The notes beneath the pieces were generated by a model. That model saw nothing but the letters and a program-made list of their open reading frames with translations. It was not told the DNA's origin and made no database searches. A stretch of 31,340 bases of DNA, from contig JBBIOD010000015.1 of NCBI GenBank assembly GCA_037443545.1, positions 1 through 31,340 on the forward strand. The letters are read 5' to 3'. Positions 16,124-24,815 of the stretch are shown in pieces. Positions within the stretch are counted from its first letter, which is position 1; each line of letters begins with the position of its first letter. Origin of the DNA: JASEGV01 sp037443545. GTDB taxonomy: Bacteria > Bacteroidota > Ignavibacteria > UBA10030 > BY39. The position numbers and the translations under genes are program-made.

Positions 16124-16753
16124 TTATCGTTGAGTAACGGATAAAATATGGCTTACGTCGCCCGCTCCTTCGCGAACTAAAATTGGAGGTTCGGTCGTGA
16201 AATCAAGAACGGTCGAAGGTGCCGAAATATTAATACCACCATCCAATATTAAATCGACTTTTTTGTTAAATAATTTTATGATAATTTCTGGATTGTTGAT
16301 GACCTCGCCCAAGTTGTCGGTAACGCTGGCACTTAAAATAGGATGACCTAATTCTTTTACAAGCAATTGTGAAATAGTATTATTCGGGACACGAATTCCA
16401 ACAGTCTTCCGTTTTGAAATTAAACTTTTCGGCAATTGTTTTAAACGGCTAGCTGGCAGGATGAATGTAAACTGACCGGGAATTAATTGTTTCATAATTC
16501 TATACGCTTGATTTGATACAAGTGCATATTCGCTTATGTTGCTTAAATCCGAACATACGAAACTGAATGGTTTTGATTTGTTTTGATGTTTTATCTCGTA
16601 AATTTTTTCGATTGCTTTGTTGCTGAACACACTACACCCGATTCCATACACTGTATCGGTCGGATATATTATCACCCCATCGTTTTGTAAAATTTCTACC
16701 GCACGCTTGATATGGCGCCCTTGTGGTGTTACATTATGTACCTTCAATTCCAT
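16124..16753 (-). CDS. YrdC/Sua5/YciO family protein (L-threonylcarbamoyladenylate synthase-like)
   Basis: The 209-aa protein is a single YrdC domain without the Sua5 C-terminal domain. Landmarks are GVIIYPTDTVYGIGCSVFSN (the TDTVYGL-type motif), KHQNKSKPFSFVCSDLS (basic nucleotide-binding stretch), TVGIRVPN and PILSASVTDNLGE. Family members make threonylcarbamoyl-AMP for the t6A37 tRNA modification, but the YciO subgroup has weak activity, so the exact role is uncertain. GGAAGAGACTGTAAA precedes the ATG. It is divergent from tmk across a 101-bp region that carries the TAACTTAAGTAAA motif. Confidence 0.85.
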   Translation of the reverse strand: MELKVHNVTPQGRHIKRAVEILQNDGVIIYPTDTVYGIGCSVFSNKAIEKIYEIKHQNKSKPFSFVCSDLSNISEYALVSNQAYRIMKQLIPGQFTFILPASRLKQLPKSLISKRKTVGIRVPNNTISQLLVKELGHPILSASVTDNLGEVINNPEIIIKLFNKKVDLILDGGINISAPSTVLDFTTEPPILVREGAGDVSHILSVTQR

Positions 16754-16834
16754 TTTACAGTCTCTTCCGGTAATTTATTTTAATGAATTTAATTGTAAAG
16801 CACAAGTACATTTGAATAAAATTAAAAAAATATC

Positions 16835-16847
16835 TAACTTAAGTAAA
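16835..16847. promoter_or_regulatory. TAACTTAAGTAAA palindromic motif upstream of tmk
   Basis: This 13-mer contains the palindrome ACTTAAGT (16837-16844) and is identical to 1476-1488 in the other divergent promoter region. It ends 7 bp before the tmk start codon, where a bound repressor would block translation initiation or early elongation. No clear Shine-Dalgarno is visible for tmk. Shared 13-mers occur by chance in AT-rich DNA, so this is only a candidate. Confidence 0.3.
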
Positions 16848-16854
16848 AATAAAT

Positions 16855-17475
16855 ATGCTAATCACGTTTGAGGGTTTAGATTTCTCGGGTAAAACCACCC
16901 AGATCAAATTGTTATCCGACAAGTTACGGAAGCTGAACTACGATGTTATTGTAGTCCGCGAGCCGGGCGGCACACCGATTTCGGAAAAAATTCGGGATAT
17001 TCTTCTTGATAAAAAAAACTTGGAGATGACTCAAATGGCTGAAGTTTTGTTGTTTTCGGCAGCCCGAACTCAGCTCGTAAGTCAGATTATTATCCCCGCA
17101 TTGCAATCCAAAAAAATTGTTATTTGCGATAGGTACTACGATTCGACAACTGCATATCAAGGTTGCGGCAGAGGGATTTCGTTGGATGCCGTTAAACAAA
17201 TCAACAAGCTTGCAGCTTTAGGAACGGTTCCCGATATTACTTTTTTTATAGATATTCCTTTGAGTGAAGTTGCACTCAGGTTGAAAGTGTCGAAAGCTTC
17301 TGCCGACAGGATGGAATCGTCGGGCGATGCTTTTTATGAAAAAGTGAGAAAAGGATTTTTCGACATTGCTAAAAGTGAACCTGAACGGTTTTTAGTAATC
17401 GACGGGAATCGCTATATTGAATCTGTTTCTGATGAGATTTGGAAAATCGTTAGCCAGAATTTAAAAATTGAATGA
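16855..17475 (+). CDS. tmk: Thymidylate kinase
   Basis: Phosphorylates dTMP to dTDP. The 206-aa protein has a P-loop EGLDFSGKTT (6-15), REPGGT (35-40; dTMP and catalytic arginine), the DRY motif D92-R93-Y94 followed by YDSTTAYQG, and a LID region RLKVSKASADRMES. Length and motifs match the bacterial family. Its stop overlaps the first possible start of the S41 protease gene (ATGA), so it heads a plus-strand operon. ThyX, which makes its substrate, is encoded 10 kb away on the other strand. Confidence 0.96.
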   Translation: MLITFEGLDFSGKTTQIKLLSDKLRKLNYDVIVVREPGGTPISEKIRDILLDKKNLEMTQMAEVLLFSAARTQLVSQIIIPALQSKKIVICDRYYDSTTAYQGCGRGISLDAVKQINKLAALGTVPDITFFIDIPLSEVALRLKVSKASADRMESSGDAFYEKVRKGFFDIAKSEPERFLVIDGNRYIESVSDEIWKIVSQNLKIE

Positions 17476-17498
17476 TTTATAGAAGAAAGATTTTGATT

Positions 17499-19157
17499 AT
17501 GAATAAAATTAAATTAAATAAATATTTTGCGGTTATAACTATTGTTTTAATAATTGCTGCGTTTGGATTTAATGTTGCCGATTCAGATTATTTTTTCAAG
17601 GTCAACAAAAGCATAGATATTTTTGGAAGAGTGTTCAAAGAAGTATCGTTGAATTACGTGGATGAAATTGACCCTGAAGTCTTTATGAAAGCCGGTGTCG
17701 ACGGCATGTTGAAGTCGCTCGACCCGTACACAACCTTCATTACAAGTTCAGAAGCCAGCGACGTTGAGTTACTTACGACAGGAAAGTATGGCGGCATAGG
17801 CATCTCAATCGGAATGCGCGACGGGATGATTATCGTTACTTCGTTAATGGAAGGATACACAGCACAGCGGCAGGGTTTGAGAATCGGCGATCAGATTTTG
17901 GATGTGAACGGAAAATCGCTGGAAAATGTTAAACTCGAAGATATGCGGCACTTAACTCGCGGCGAGCCGGGAACCGAAGTAAAATTAAAAGTAAAACGCG
18001 AGGGCGACCCCAAACCTCTCGACTTTGTGCTGATAAGAGAAGAAATAAAATTAAAGAATATATCCTACGCAGAATTTATAAAGGACGGAATTGCACTAAT
18101 ACGGCTAGACAGGTTCACTCGTTCTGCCGGAGACGAATTACGCCTCGCCGTCAAAGAGTTAAAGCTGAAAGGTGAGATAAAGGGAATTATTTTAGATGTT
18201 CGCGACAATCCTGGCGGTTTATTAGAAGCGGCGGTGGATGTAGTTTCGAAATTCGTACCTAAGGGAAGTTTGATTGTGTCCACAAAGGGAAGAAGACCGG
18301 AATCTGAAAACAAGTTTTTGTCCGTCGAGGAACCTATGCTGAAGGATATCCCGTTAGCGATTCTTGTAAATCAAAATAGCGCAAGCGCGAGCGAAATTGT
18401 TTCTGGCTCGATACAGGATTTAGACCGTGGTGTTATAATCGGTGTAAAGACTTTTGGAAAAGGTTTGGTGCAAAATATTATTCCGCTTCTTTACAACAAT
18501 CAATTAAAGATGTCGACCGCGAAATATTATACACCGAGCGGCAGGTGTATTCAGGAGATCGATTATATGCACAAAAGCAAAGACGGATTATTTACGATTA
18601 CTCCAGACAGTCTGCGGAAGGAGTATAAAACAAAAAATTTGAGAAAGGTGTATGAATTGGGTGGGATACATCCCGATACAACTGTAGCCGATTCAGCGCC
18701 AAGCTTATTGTTTACGGAACTAATGCGGAAAGCTATGTTTTTTAAGTTTGCCAACCATTATGTCGCTCTGCATAATGAGTTGCCGAATGATTTTTCTGTG
18801 AACGGCGAACTGTGTAAACAATTTAAAGAGTATGTAAATAATGAAAACTTTACTTACGAAGACGAGGCAGAAACAAAGCTTGATGAGATACTTGAGTTTT
18901 CAAAGAAATCAAATTACAGCGCCGAGTTGAGAGACGAAATTAAAGCATTGAAAAATAAATTCACCTCGTTGAAGGACAAAGGTTTCGAGATGAATAGCAA
19001 AGAACTTGCAAACGCACTTAGGCAGGAAATATTCAGCCGCTACAAAGGCGAGAAGGGTAGATTCGAAGCCACGTTGGATGGCGATATGCAAGTGCAAACC
19101 GCTTTAGGCTTGCTACAGGATTCTGTAAGGTATAAAAAGATATTAAACAATTTATAG
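17499..19157 (+). CDS. S41 family C-terminal processing peptidase (CtpA/Tsp-type)
   Basis: An exported or membrane-tethered serine protease of 552 aa. It has an N-terminal signal anchor (KYFAVITIVLIIAAFGF), a helical cap, a PDZ domain (about 90-168, beginning KYGGIGISIG) and the S41 core. The Ser-Lys dyad is S296 (NSASASEIV) and K321 (KTFGKG), 25 residues apart as in Tsp. A helical C-terminal extension of about 170 residues follows. An ATG at 17472 overlaps the tmk stop, but AGAAGAAAG 8 bases before the ATG at 17499 and the signal's position favour the latter. It probably trims or degrades envelope proteins. Confidence 0.93.
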   Translation: MNKIKLNKYFAVITIVLIIAAFGFNVADSDYFFKVNKSIDIFGRVFKEVSLNYVDEIDPEVFMKAGVDGMLKSLDPYTTFITSSEASDVELLTTGKYGGIGISIGMRDGMIIVTSLMEGYTAQRQGLRIGDQILDVNGKSLENVKLEDMRHLTRGEPGTEVKLKVKREGDPKPLDFVLIREEIKLKNISYAEFIKDGIALIRLDRFTRSAGDELRLAVKELKLKGEIKGIILDVRDNPGGLLEAAVDVVSKFVPKGSLIVSTKGRRPESENKFLSVEEPMLKDIPLAILVNQNSASASEIVSGSIQDLDRGVIIGVKTFGKGLVQNIIPLLYNNQLKMSTAKYYTPSGRCIQEIDYMHKSKDGLFTITPDSLRKEYKTKNLRKVYELGGIHPDTTVADSAPSLLFTELMRKAMFFKFANHYVALHNELPNDFSVNGELCKQFKEYVNNENFTYEDEAETKLDEILEFSKKSNYSAELRDEIKALKNKFTSLKDKGFEMNSKELANALRQEIFSRYKGEKGRFEATLDGDMQVQTALGLLQDSVRYKKILNNL

Positions 19158-19162
19158 ATTAA

Positions 19163-19966
19163 ATGGACGTACTTACGCTTCTAATTCTGCTTTTCGTCGG
19201 GTGTATTATTGGTTTCCTTGCCGGGGTTTTCGGCGTTGGGGGCGGAGTAATTTTGGTTCCGGTATTGGTATTTTTATTTGAACATCTAGGCTTCCACAGT
19301 CTTATTGTAACACAGATGGCGATGGGGACAAGTTTGTTCATTGTAATATTTGCATCTTTGTCGAGCGCCGCTAAACATACGCATCAAAAAAATGTCTACT
19401 GGCGGGCTGTTTTAATTATGGGAATCGCAAGCGTCGTAACGGCGTTCTTGGGTTCTATAGTTGCCGCTTCTGTTCCTGGCGCTGTTCTTCGGAATATATT
19501 CGCAGCCGCCGTATTTTTTGTTGGTTTACGGTTGTTCTTTGAAAAAAAACAACTCGAACAGGCAGGCGAGTTCAATCCTAAAGTATGGATATTAATTTTG
19601 ATCGGAGCTTTCGTAGGATTTCTTTCTTCGCTGACAGGTGTTGGCGGTGGTGTGTTTTCGATTCCGTTGATGTACTATCTTGCACATTTTCCCATCAAGC
19701 GTGCTATCGGCACATCCTCAGCTACGATTATAATAACGGCAGGAGTTGCAGTTACGGGCTATATTTTCAATGGTTTTGGAAACCCCAACCTCCCCGGGCA
19801 CACGCTGGGGTATGTTAATTATTTTCTAGCAATTCCTTTCGTTATTGGTACCGTTATAGCAGGTCCGTTTGGTGCTGCCGCGGCAAACAAAACCCCTTCG
19901 TTGATGCTTCGAAAATTGTTCGCTGCATACTTATTTGTAAATTCAATTTTTATGTTTATTAAATAA
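19163..19966 (+). CDS. TSUP (TauE/SafE) family membrane transporter
   Basis: A 267-aa polytopic protein with about eight membrane helices and two repeated glycine-rich motifs, FGVGGGVILVPVL (near 24) and LTGVGGGVFSIPLMYY (near 157). This duplicated pattern is the signature of the TauE/SafE sulfite/organosulfonate exporter family. Substrate unknown; sulfur compounds are common in the family. It starts 5 bp after the S41 stop and is part of the tmk operon. Confidence 0.9.
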   Translation: MDVLTLLILLFVGCIIGFLAGVFGVGGGVILVPVLVFLFEHLGFHSLIVTQMAMGTSLFIVIFASLSSAAKHTHQKNVYWRAVLIMGIASVVTAFLGSIVAASVPGAVLRNIFAAAVFFVGLRLFFEKKQLEQAGEFNPKVWILILIGAFVGFLSSLTGVGGGVFSIPLMYYLAHFPIKRAIGTSSATIIITAGVAVTGYIFNGFGNPNLPGHTLGYVNYFLAIPFVIGTVIAGPFGAAAANKTPSLMLRKLFAAYLFVNSIFMFIK

Positions 19967-19976
19967 AAGGGTAGAT

Positions 19977-20237
19977 ATGAATTTTAACGGAATTATTGTC
20001 GCTGTTGCAACAGGTATTCTAATTTGGTTCGGACATATTTGGGTTGTAAAATTTTTCAAATGGTCGGGTACAAAATTCTGGTTTGTTCCTTTGGTAGCAG
20101 GTTGTATTTTTATGACAGCATCTTTGAATTCCACGAACGATACTCTCTCGGCTGTTTTCGCAATTATGGCTGTAACTTTTTTCTGGGGAATTAAAGAATT
20201 ATTCGAGTATAAACAAAAACATAATCAACAAATTTAA
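19977..20237 (+). CDS. Small membrane protein, DUF4491-like
   Basis: An 86-aa protein with three hydrophobic segments (about 5-22, 32-50, 58-72) and a C-terminal WGIKELFEYKQK. The GILIWFGHIWVVKFFKWSG and FWGIKELFEYKQ patterns recall the DUF4491 family (IG-FHP-VIK...WSI-ELFEQ), of unknown function. AAAGGGTAGAT precedes the ATG and the gene follows the TSUP gene by 10 bp. The family's C-terminal extension is missing. Confidence 0.65.
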   Translation: MNFNGIIVAVATGILIWFGHIWVVKFFKWSGTKFWFVPLVAGCIFMTASLNSTNDTLSAVFAIMAVTFFWGIKELFEYKQKHNQQI

Positions 20238-20248
20238 AAGGATTAAAA

Positions 20249-20437
20249 ATGGCAAAAGAAACAAACGAATTATTTTCTACGGGTAATTTAGCAAAACTTT
20301 TACAAGTATCACCAGCCGCACTTAAGAAGGCGATAGAAGCGAGTAAAGTAAAACCCGATGCAAAAAAAGGTGTGTGCTCGTACTATTCTGCAAACACTGC
20401 TGAAAAAATTAAGAAATATTTGAAAAGTAAAATATGA
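20249..20437 (+). CDS. Small helix-turn-helix (excisionase/MerR-like) protein
   Basis: A 62-aa basic protein. LFSTGNLAKLLQVSPAALKKAIEASKVKPD has the spacing of a winged HTH of the MerR/excisionase type, followed by a SYYSANTAEKIKKYLKS segment like the wing and last helix. Such a protein could be a DNA-binding regulator or an architectural factor. AAAGGATTAAAA before the ATG is a clear ribosome site. It is the last gene of the tmk operon, which argues against a phage Xis; no integrase is nearby. Confidence 0.68.
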   Translation: MAKETNELFSTGNLAKLLQVSPAALKKAIEASKVKPDAKKGVCSYYSANTAEKIKKYLKSKI

Positions 20438-20827
20438 TGATATAAACGTATAAAATGTAGTTGAGTATCAGAGGCTTTTGAAACGGTTACACAGGAAAAA
20501 GATTTAAACTGTTTCTCCAAAAGAGTCCTATGTGCTTTATAATAATATTTCAAGCAACGCAAACAGGATGACATTTAACGGAGTGATTTTTTAAGCCACC
20601 GCGATAACAAGGAAACCGAGGAAAATACAACTGCCAATAATTAAGCCAAAGGTGATTAATTTTCCCGTACACACCGAGACATGTTAATTAATTAGCTCGC
20701 TGCGGAGGAGAACACTCACACCGAAAACACAATTTGAAGAACCCAAAATGTGCCAAACGTAAATGGTAGTTTGATAAACCAATGGCGGACTCGAGTTGAG
20801 GCGCTTATTAACATTCGGTTTAAAAGA
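20438..20827. other. 390-bp gene-free stretch
   Basis: No ORF with convincing coding character is present. The first part contains a bulged hairpin (20475-20523). The middle (about 20690-20800) is more GC-rich than the surroundings and contains the palindrome ACTCGAGT (20789-20796). A 27-codon minus-strand frame with a GTG start (20591-20674) would encode one very hydrophobic segment but has no ribosome site. It may be decayed DNA linked to the adjacent pseudogene. Confidence 0.5.
20475..20523 (+). other. Bulged hairpin downstream of the HTH gene
   Basis: CTTTTG (20475-20480) pairs with CAAAAG (20518-20523), and AAACGGTT (20481-20488) with AACTGTTT (20507-20514), with one G-U pair on the plus strand and a CTC bulge on the 3' side. 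The loop is 18 bases. No U-tract follows, so it is not a standard terminator; it may be a 3' end structure of the tmk operon transcript. Confidence 0.35.
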
Positions 20828-21621
20828 TTAATGAAAAAGGAAAGTATCTTTTTGTTCATTATATTTTGTTTTGATTTCCTCTATAGCAATCGGATTCTTT
20901 GAAATAACGTCCAAATTGCGCCTTGCATTCGATTTAACTTAACATCTTCTTGACTTGACAAATTCATATTAACTGTAAACTTAACTTTCTTTTTATATTC
21001 TTCAATTAACGCTTGATTATCGGATTGAACAGAACCCACAACGGCTGAAAAAGGAAAAGCTTCTTCCAAAAAGTTCCTTTCAACCTCCTAGTCTTTGAAT
21101 GATAATGCTGCAACACAGAGTTTCATCGATATGCTCTTGCCTTCGATTAACTTATCAGGATAGAAAAGCGAAGCCGTGATTGAAACAATCTTGTTTATGT
21201 TTACGTCATATTTGGTTTTATAAGAATATCCAGCTACAGGTTTACCTTGCGCAGATAAATAGTAGCATATTAAATCTGTAAATGAATTTGCAAAAACAGT
21301 ATCTTTGTCGATAGAATCATAGAAATACTTAATTAATTCTTCTTTATTTTCAACCAACATCTTAATAGAATCCGATTTTATTGCTAACTGGTTTTGAAAG
21401 AGATAATCTAAAGTTACTCTATTTTGCTGGACAAAATTGTGTGCAAGTGAGATGAATCTACAGTATCAACTGTTATTACAAAATACTTCATATTCTTGTA
21501 TTCAATTACATCGATTTTGAATATATCTTTCGAAAAGTCTTGTATATCTTGCAAGCTTTCATTCTGTGCAAGAAGGTTAAAAAATAAAACGAACAGAGCT
21601 ACACAAATTTTTATTTTTCAT
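20828..21621 (-). pseudogene. Decayed gene for a secreted protein of unknown function
   Basis: An original protein of about 264 residues can be read by switching frames. AGAGGTCAGTGT precedes an ATG at 21621, but a one-base shift in the A-run just after it puts the signal peptide (KICVALFVLFFNLLAQ) out of frame. A second shift near 21440 joins ...YFVITVDTVDS to SLAHNFVQQNRVTLDYLF. An in-frame TAG interrupts at 21088-21090. A third shift near 20930 leads to NLDVISKNPIAIEEIKTKY and a stop at 20828. Four lesions in one gene, with none in its neighbours, fit real decay better than random sequencing error. I do not recognise the family. Confidence 0.7.
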
Positions 21622-21811
21622 ACACTGACCTCTAATAAGTTTGATAACTAATTCATTCTGTAAAAGGGTGACAAACCCACAATGAAGATCGGCGGGTTAT
21701 GAGTAATATTAAATATTTTTATTTTTTTCTTTATCTAAACATTATATTTTTTAAGAACTCTTTTAGTTTCCTACCGCATCGTCAAACCACTCTGTTAGAT
21801 AGAATATTAAT

Positions 21812-21828
21812 AATTTGAAATTCAAATT
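21812..21828. repeat. 17-bp perfect palindrome just after the deaminase stop
   Basis: AATTTGAA (21812-21819) and TTCAAATT (21821-21828) are exact inverted copies around a single A, one base beyond the deaminase stop codon. With no loop it is unlikely to be a terminator; a protein site or chance in AT-rich DNA is possible. Confidence 0.25.
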
Positions 21829-21829
21829 C

Positions 21830-22267
21830 TCACTCACCTATATCTTCGTGCCACAACCTAGGATTTTTCTTTATGAATTCTTGCATCATATAGATACAGG
21901 TTTTGTCGTTGAGTATTTCAACCTCAACTCCACGCGAGCGAATGTAATTTTCGGGACCTCTAAACGTAATATTCTCTCCGACAACGACTTTCGGAATTTT
22001 ATAGAGCAAAATTGTACCACTGCACATATCGCACGGAGAGAGGGTAGAGTAAAGTACAGCACGTTTGTAATCCTTTGCCGCAAGTCTCCCCGCATTTTCC
22101 AAACAATCCATCTCGGCATGGAGTATCGCACTGTTTTTTTGAACTCGGCGATTGTGTCCGTGGCTAATAATCTTTCCCTGGATAACCAAAACCGAGCCGA
22201 TGGGTATGCCGCCGTCAGCGAGTCCTTTTTTTGCTTCCTTGATTGCTTCTTGTAAAAATTTATCCAT
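21830..22267 (-). CDS. Cytosine deaminase, yeast Fcy1-like (CDA-fold nucleoside/base deaminase)
   Basis: Likely converts cytosine to uracil for pyrimidine salvage. The 145-aa protein has the zinc site H50-A-E52 (catalytic Glu) and C79-x2-C82 (LSPCDMC). The region around TLSPCDMCSGTILLYKIPKV and the C-terminus FIKKNPRLWHEDIGE closely follow yeast Fcy1 (recalled: FIDERPQDWFEDIGE), including the Trp and Asp of the active-site lid (W139, D142). These features separate it from TadA and from bacterial CodA, which has a different fold. Guanine deaminase or another base deaminase is less likely. No promoter or partner gene is evident. Confidence 0.85.
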   Translation of the reverse strand: MDKFLQEAIKEAKKGLADGGIPIGSVLVIQGKIISHGHNRRVQKNSAILHAEMDCLENAGRLAAKDYKRAVLYSTLSPCDMCSGTILLYKIPKVVVGENITFRGPENYIRSRGVEVEILNDKTCIYMMQEFIKKNPRLWHEDIGE

Positions 22268-22368
22268 GTTTTTAAAAAGTTAAGAGGTGTTTATATGGTG
22301 GATGTTCTGATCTTTTTAGTAAACCGATCATTTTTACCACTAAATTCACTAAGTCTACATCAGGGACA

Positions 22369-23097
22369 CTAAGAAATATTACTTTCGTTACACCACGCAA
22401 AAACCCGCACAGGACTTCCCGAGCCACCTTCAAATTTTAACGGGGCGATAATCAAGGTAGCTCCGACAGTGGGGAGTTTTCCGATGTTGGCTAAATTTTC
22501 AATCGCATATTTGTTGGCATCAAATAAAATTTTGTGAACGGGGAAATCGTTAGAGTGGCCGCAATCGATACTCAAAGTTTCCACACCGATACCGTTTATG
22601 TTTCGTTCTACAATTAAAAACTTAACCGCCACTTCTGAAAAACCGGGAAAGTGCATCACTCCGTCGTCATCCTGATTCAAATAAAGTTTTGGTTCATTCC
22701 AATATTTACTCCACCCTGAATGCATAAGAACCACGGCATCATCTGGTATCGAGCCGAACTTTCTTTCCCACCTTAAAATATCGTTTACTGTCAAAGCATA
22801 GTCGGGGTTGTTAATCACTTTTTCCTGAACGCTGATAACGACTGCTGGTATGATTAGTTTGTCGGGAAGTATTTCATCCATTGTTAATTTTCCTTCGCAG
22901 CCGTGCGCGGGAGAATCAATGTGTGTTCCGAAATGTTCAGGTATGTTAATCAACCGCGAATAGAAACCGTCAGTTTTGTAATTAGTTAAAGTAACAGTAG
23001 AGTATTTTTCGGAAAATGAGCCTGAGGGCCAAGCCGGAATATTCAAACCGATTGTGTGGGTAAGGTCGATTATGTTTTGTTTGTATTTAACAGCCAT
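22369..23097 (-). CDS. Cyclase family protein (kynurenine formamidase-like metal hydrolase)
   Basis: The 242-aa protein has the family metal motif HFGTHIDSPAH (55-65; H55, H59, D61) and the downstream GVETLSIDCGH segment. The family includes KynB formamidase, isatin hydrolase and others, so the substrate is not certain. No other kyn gene is here. An ATG at 23142 would add 15 residues lying within folD; I use the ATG at 23097 (MAVKYKQNIIDLTH), which begins at the conserved first strand and overlaps the folD end by 11 bp. Translation is probably coupled to folD. Confidence 0.83.
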   Translation of the reverse strand: MAVKYKQNIIDLTHTIGLNIPAWPSGSFSEKYSTVTLTNYKTDGFYSRLINIPEHFGTHIDSPAHGCEGKLTMDEILPDKLIIPAVVISVQEKVINNPDYALTVNDILRWERKFGSIPDDAVVLMHSGWSKYWNEPKLYLNQDDDGVMHFPGFSEVAVKFLIVERNINGIGVETLSIDCGHSNDFPVHKILFDANKYAIENLANIGKLPTVGATLIIAPLKFEGGSGSPVRVFAWCNESNIS

Positions 23098-23974
23098 CAG
23101 TTTGTTCAGCGGCTTTGAAGGTGTTTGACAGAAGCATCGCAATCGTCATCGGTCCGATGCCGCCTGGTACAGGCGAAATTGCACTTGCAACTTTCGAAAC
23201 CGAATCAAAATGAACATCGCCAACGATACGATAACCGTTCTTTGCAGATGGGTCATCAACCCGGTTGATCCCCACGTCAATAACAACTACGCCGGGTTTA
23301 ACCATATCGGCAGTAATAATTTCCGGTTTTCCGATTGCGGCGATAAGGATGTCGGCTTGTTTTGTATGAATAGAAATATCTTTAGTTCCTGTATGTGCGA
23401 TTGTTACAACAGCATTTGCCCCGGCTTGCTTTTGCAAGAGCATATTTGCGACCGGTTTTCCAACGATATTGCTTCGGCCGACAACAACAACATGTTTGCC
23501 CGAAGTTTCTATTTCATACCGTATCATTAGTTCCTGTATCCCTGCCGGTGTGCAAGGACGCAGCGAATCCTGTCCGATTAATAATTTGCCAACATTGATT
23601 GGGTGGAAGCCATCAACATCTTTTCTGTAATCTATCGCTTCAATTATTTTATTTTCATCAATATGTTTAGGCAAGGGAAGCTGAACTAAAATGCCGTGGA
23701 TAGTTTTTTCGAGATTGAATCTATTTATGAGTTCGAGTAAAAATTCTTCGGAGGTTTCGGCGGGAAGTTTTTCTGTGACGGAAAATAATCCAACTTCGTC
23801 GCAAGCTTTGTTTTTCATTTTAACATAGCTTTGCGATGCAGGGTTATCGCCGACTAAAATAAAGGCTAAACCGGGAGTAATTGCTTTTTTTGTTTTGAGG
23901 TGAATTATTTTGTTTTTTATTTCCGATTTTATTTCTTCGGAAATTTTCTTTCCGTCTAAAATTTGAGCTGACAT
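23087..23974 (-). CDS. folD: Bifunctional methylene-THF dehydrogenase/methenyl-THF cyclohydrolase
   Basis: Interconverts methylene-, methenyl- and formyl-tetrahydrofolate with NADP, supplying methylene-THF to ThyX and formyl-THF to purine synthesis. In the 295-aa protein, Y50 and catalytic K54 are in SQSYVKMKNKACDEVG. QLPLPKHIDENKII, KDVDGFHPINVG, VVGRSNIVGKP (NADP site) and PVPGGIGPMTIAMLL are all canonical. An upstream in-frame start (24010) lies within the YmdB-type gene; the ATG at 23974 is 4 bp after that gene's stop and matches the family N-terminus. Confidence 0.96.
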   Translation of the reverse strand: MSAQILDGKKISEEIKSEIKNKIIHLKTKKAITPGLAFILVGDNPASQSYVKMKNKACDEVGLFSVTEKLPAETSEEFLLELINRFNLEKTIHGILVQLPLPKHIDENKIIEAIDYRKDVDGFHPINVGKLLIGQDSLRPCTPAGIQELMIRYEIETSGKHVVVVGRSNIVGKPVANMLLQKQAGANAVVTIAHTGTKDISIHTKQADILIAAIGKPEIITADMVKPGVVVIDVGINRVDDPSAKNGYRIVGDVHFDSVSKVASAISPVPGGIGPMTIAMLLSNTFKAAEQTDGC

Positions 23975-23978
23975 TTTG

Positions 23979-24779
23979 TTAACCGAAGCTTGGAAAGACG
24001 ATGCTTTCAAATTTTATCGCTTTGCCGGTTTCTGAATCAACTTTTATATAAGCACCGCAGAAACGGACATCGTGGTTTGCCATTTCATATTTATAGGGAA
24101 CGCCATGTATAAAACGTTTTATAGCGATATCTTTTTTCATTCCGATTACAGAATCGTAAGGTCCTGTCATCCCGACATCTGTTATATATGCAGTACCTTT
24201 TGGCAATATTCTTCCGTCGGCAGTGGGTACGTGTGTATGCGTGCCGATAACTGCGCTTGCACATCCATCGAGGTGCCAGGCGAGAGCCATTTTTTCGGCA
24301 GTCGCTTCGGCATGGAAATCGACAATTACAATTTTGGTATGTTCGAAAATTTTACTCAAAGCCCAATCAGCCGATTTGAAAGGGTCGTCGATAGGCTGCA
24401 TGTAAACTCTGCCTTGTAAATTTATGACTCCTATTTTTCCTTTTTCACCTAAATCGTAAACGATGAAACCGTTTCCGGGATTTTCACGCGGATAGTTTAA
24501 AGGACGAAGAACCGTTCTGTTCTCGGCGAGTACTTTGCGAGCATCCCATTTGTCCCATAGATGATTACCGCCAGTTATTACATTAACACCCAGACCAAAA
24601 ATTTTAGACACTAACTCGGCATTAAGTCCTTTGCCGTCGTTAAGGTTCTCGCCATTAGCGATGCAGAAATTGATTTGATATTTTTGGAAGTAGTTCTTGA
24701 GCAAGGTTTCGGTAAGTTCAATACCGGGTTTCCCGATAATATCGCCGATGAACAGGATATTTAAATGTTTAGACGACAT
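23979..24779 (-). CDS. YmdB-type metallophosphoesterase (TIGR00282 family)
   Basis: A 266-aa calcineurin-like phosphoesterase. Metal-binding motifs in order: GDIIGKPG (near 11), NGEN (near 39), GGNHLWDK (near 68), VDFHAEATAEKMAL (about 145-158) and GTHTHVPTAD (about 172-181). B. subtilis YmdB hydrolyses 2',3'-cyclic nucleotides and influences RNA turnover and biofilm genes; whether this one does is inferred. A TTG start at 24794 is possible, but GGAG nine bases before the ATG at 24779 favours the latter. It is followed directly by folD, a common pairing only by spacing here. Confidence 0.9.
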   Translation of the reverse strand: MSSKHLNILFIGDIIGKPGIELTETLLKNYFQKYQINFCIANGENLNDGKGLNAELVSKIFGLGVNVITGGNHLWDKWDARKVLAENRTVLRPLNYPRENPGNGFIVYDLGEKGKIGVINLQGRVYMQPIDDPFKSADWALSKIFEHTKIVIVDFHAEATAEKMALAWHLDGCASAVIGTHTHVPTADGRILPKGTAYITDVGMTGPYDSVIGMKKDIAIKRFIHGVPYKYEMANHDVRFCGAYIKVDSETGKAIKFESIVFPSFG

Positions 24780-24815
24780 AAGTTTCTGCTCCAATATACA
24801 AAAAAAAGGTAAAAG

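Noticed and set aside
20249..20437. Excisionase of a mobile element
   Set aside because: No integrase, attachment repeats or phage genes nearby; the gene ends a housekeeping operon.
20591..20674. 27-codon hydrophobic minus-strand frame with GTG start
   Set aside because: No Shine-Dalgarno and no supporting context; AT-rich DNA easily gives one hydrophobic stretch.
20438..20827. Integron attC-type recombination site in the gene-free stretch
   Set aside because: I found no matching pair of GTTRRRY/RYYYAAC core sites in the right arrangement.
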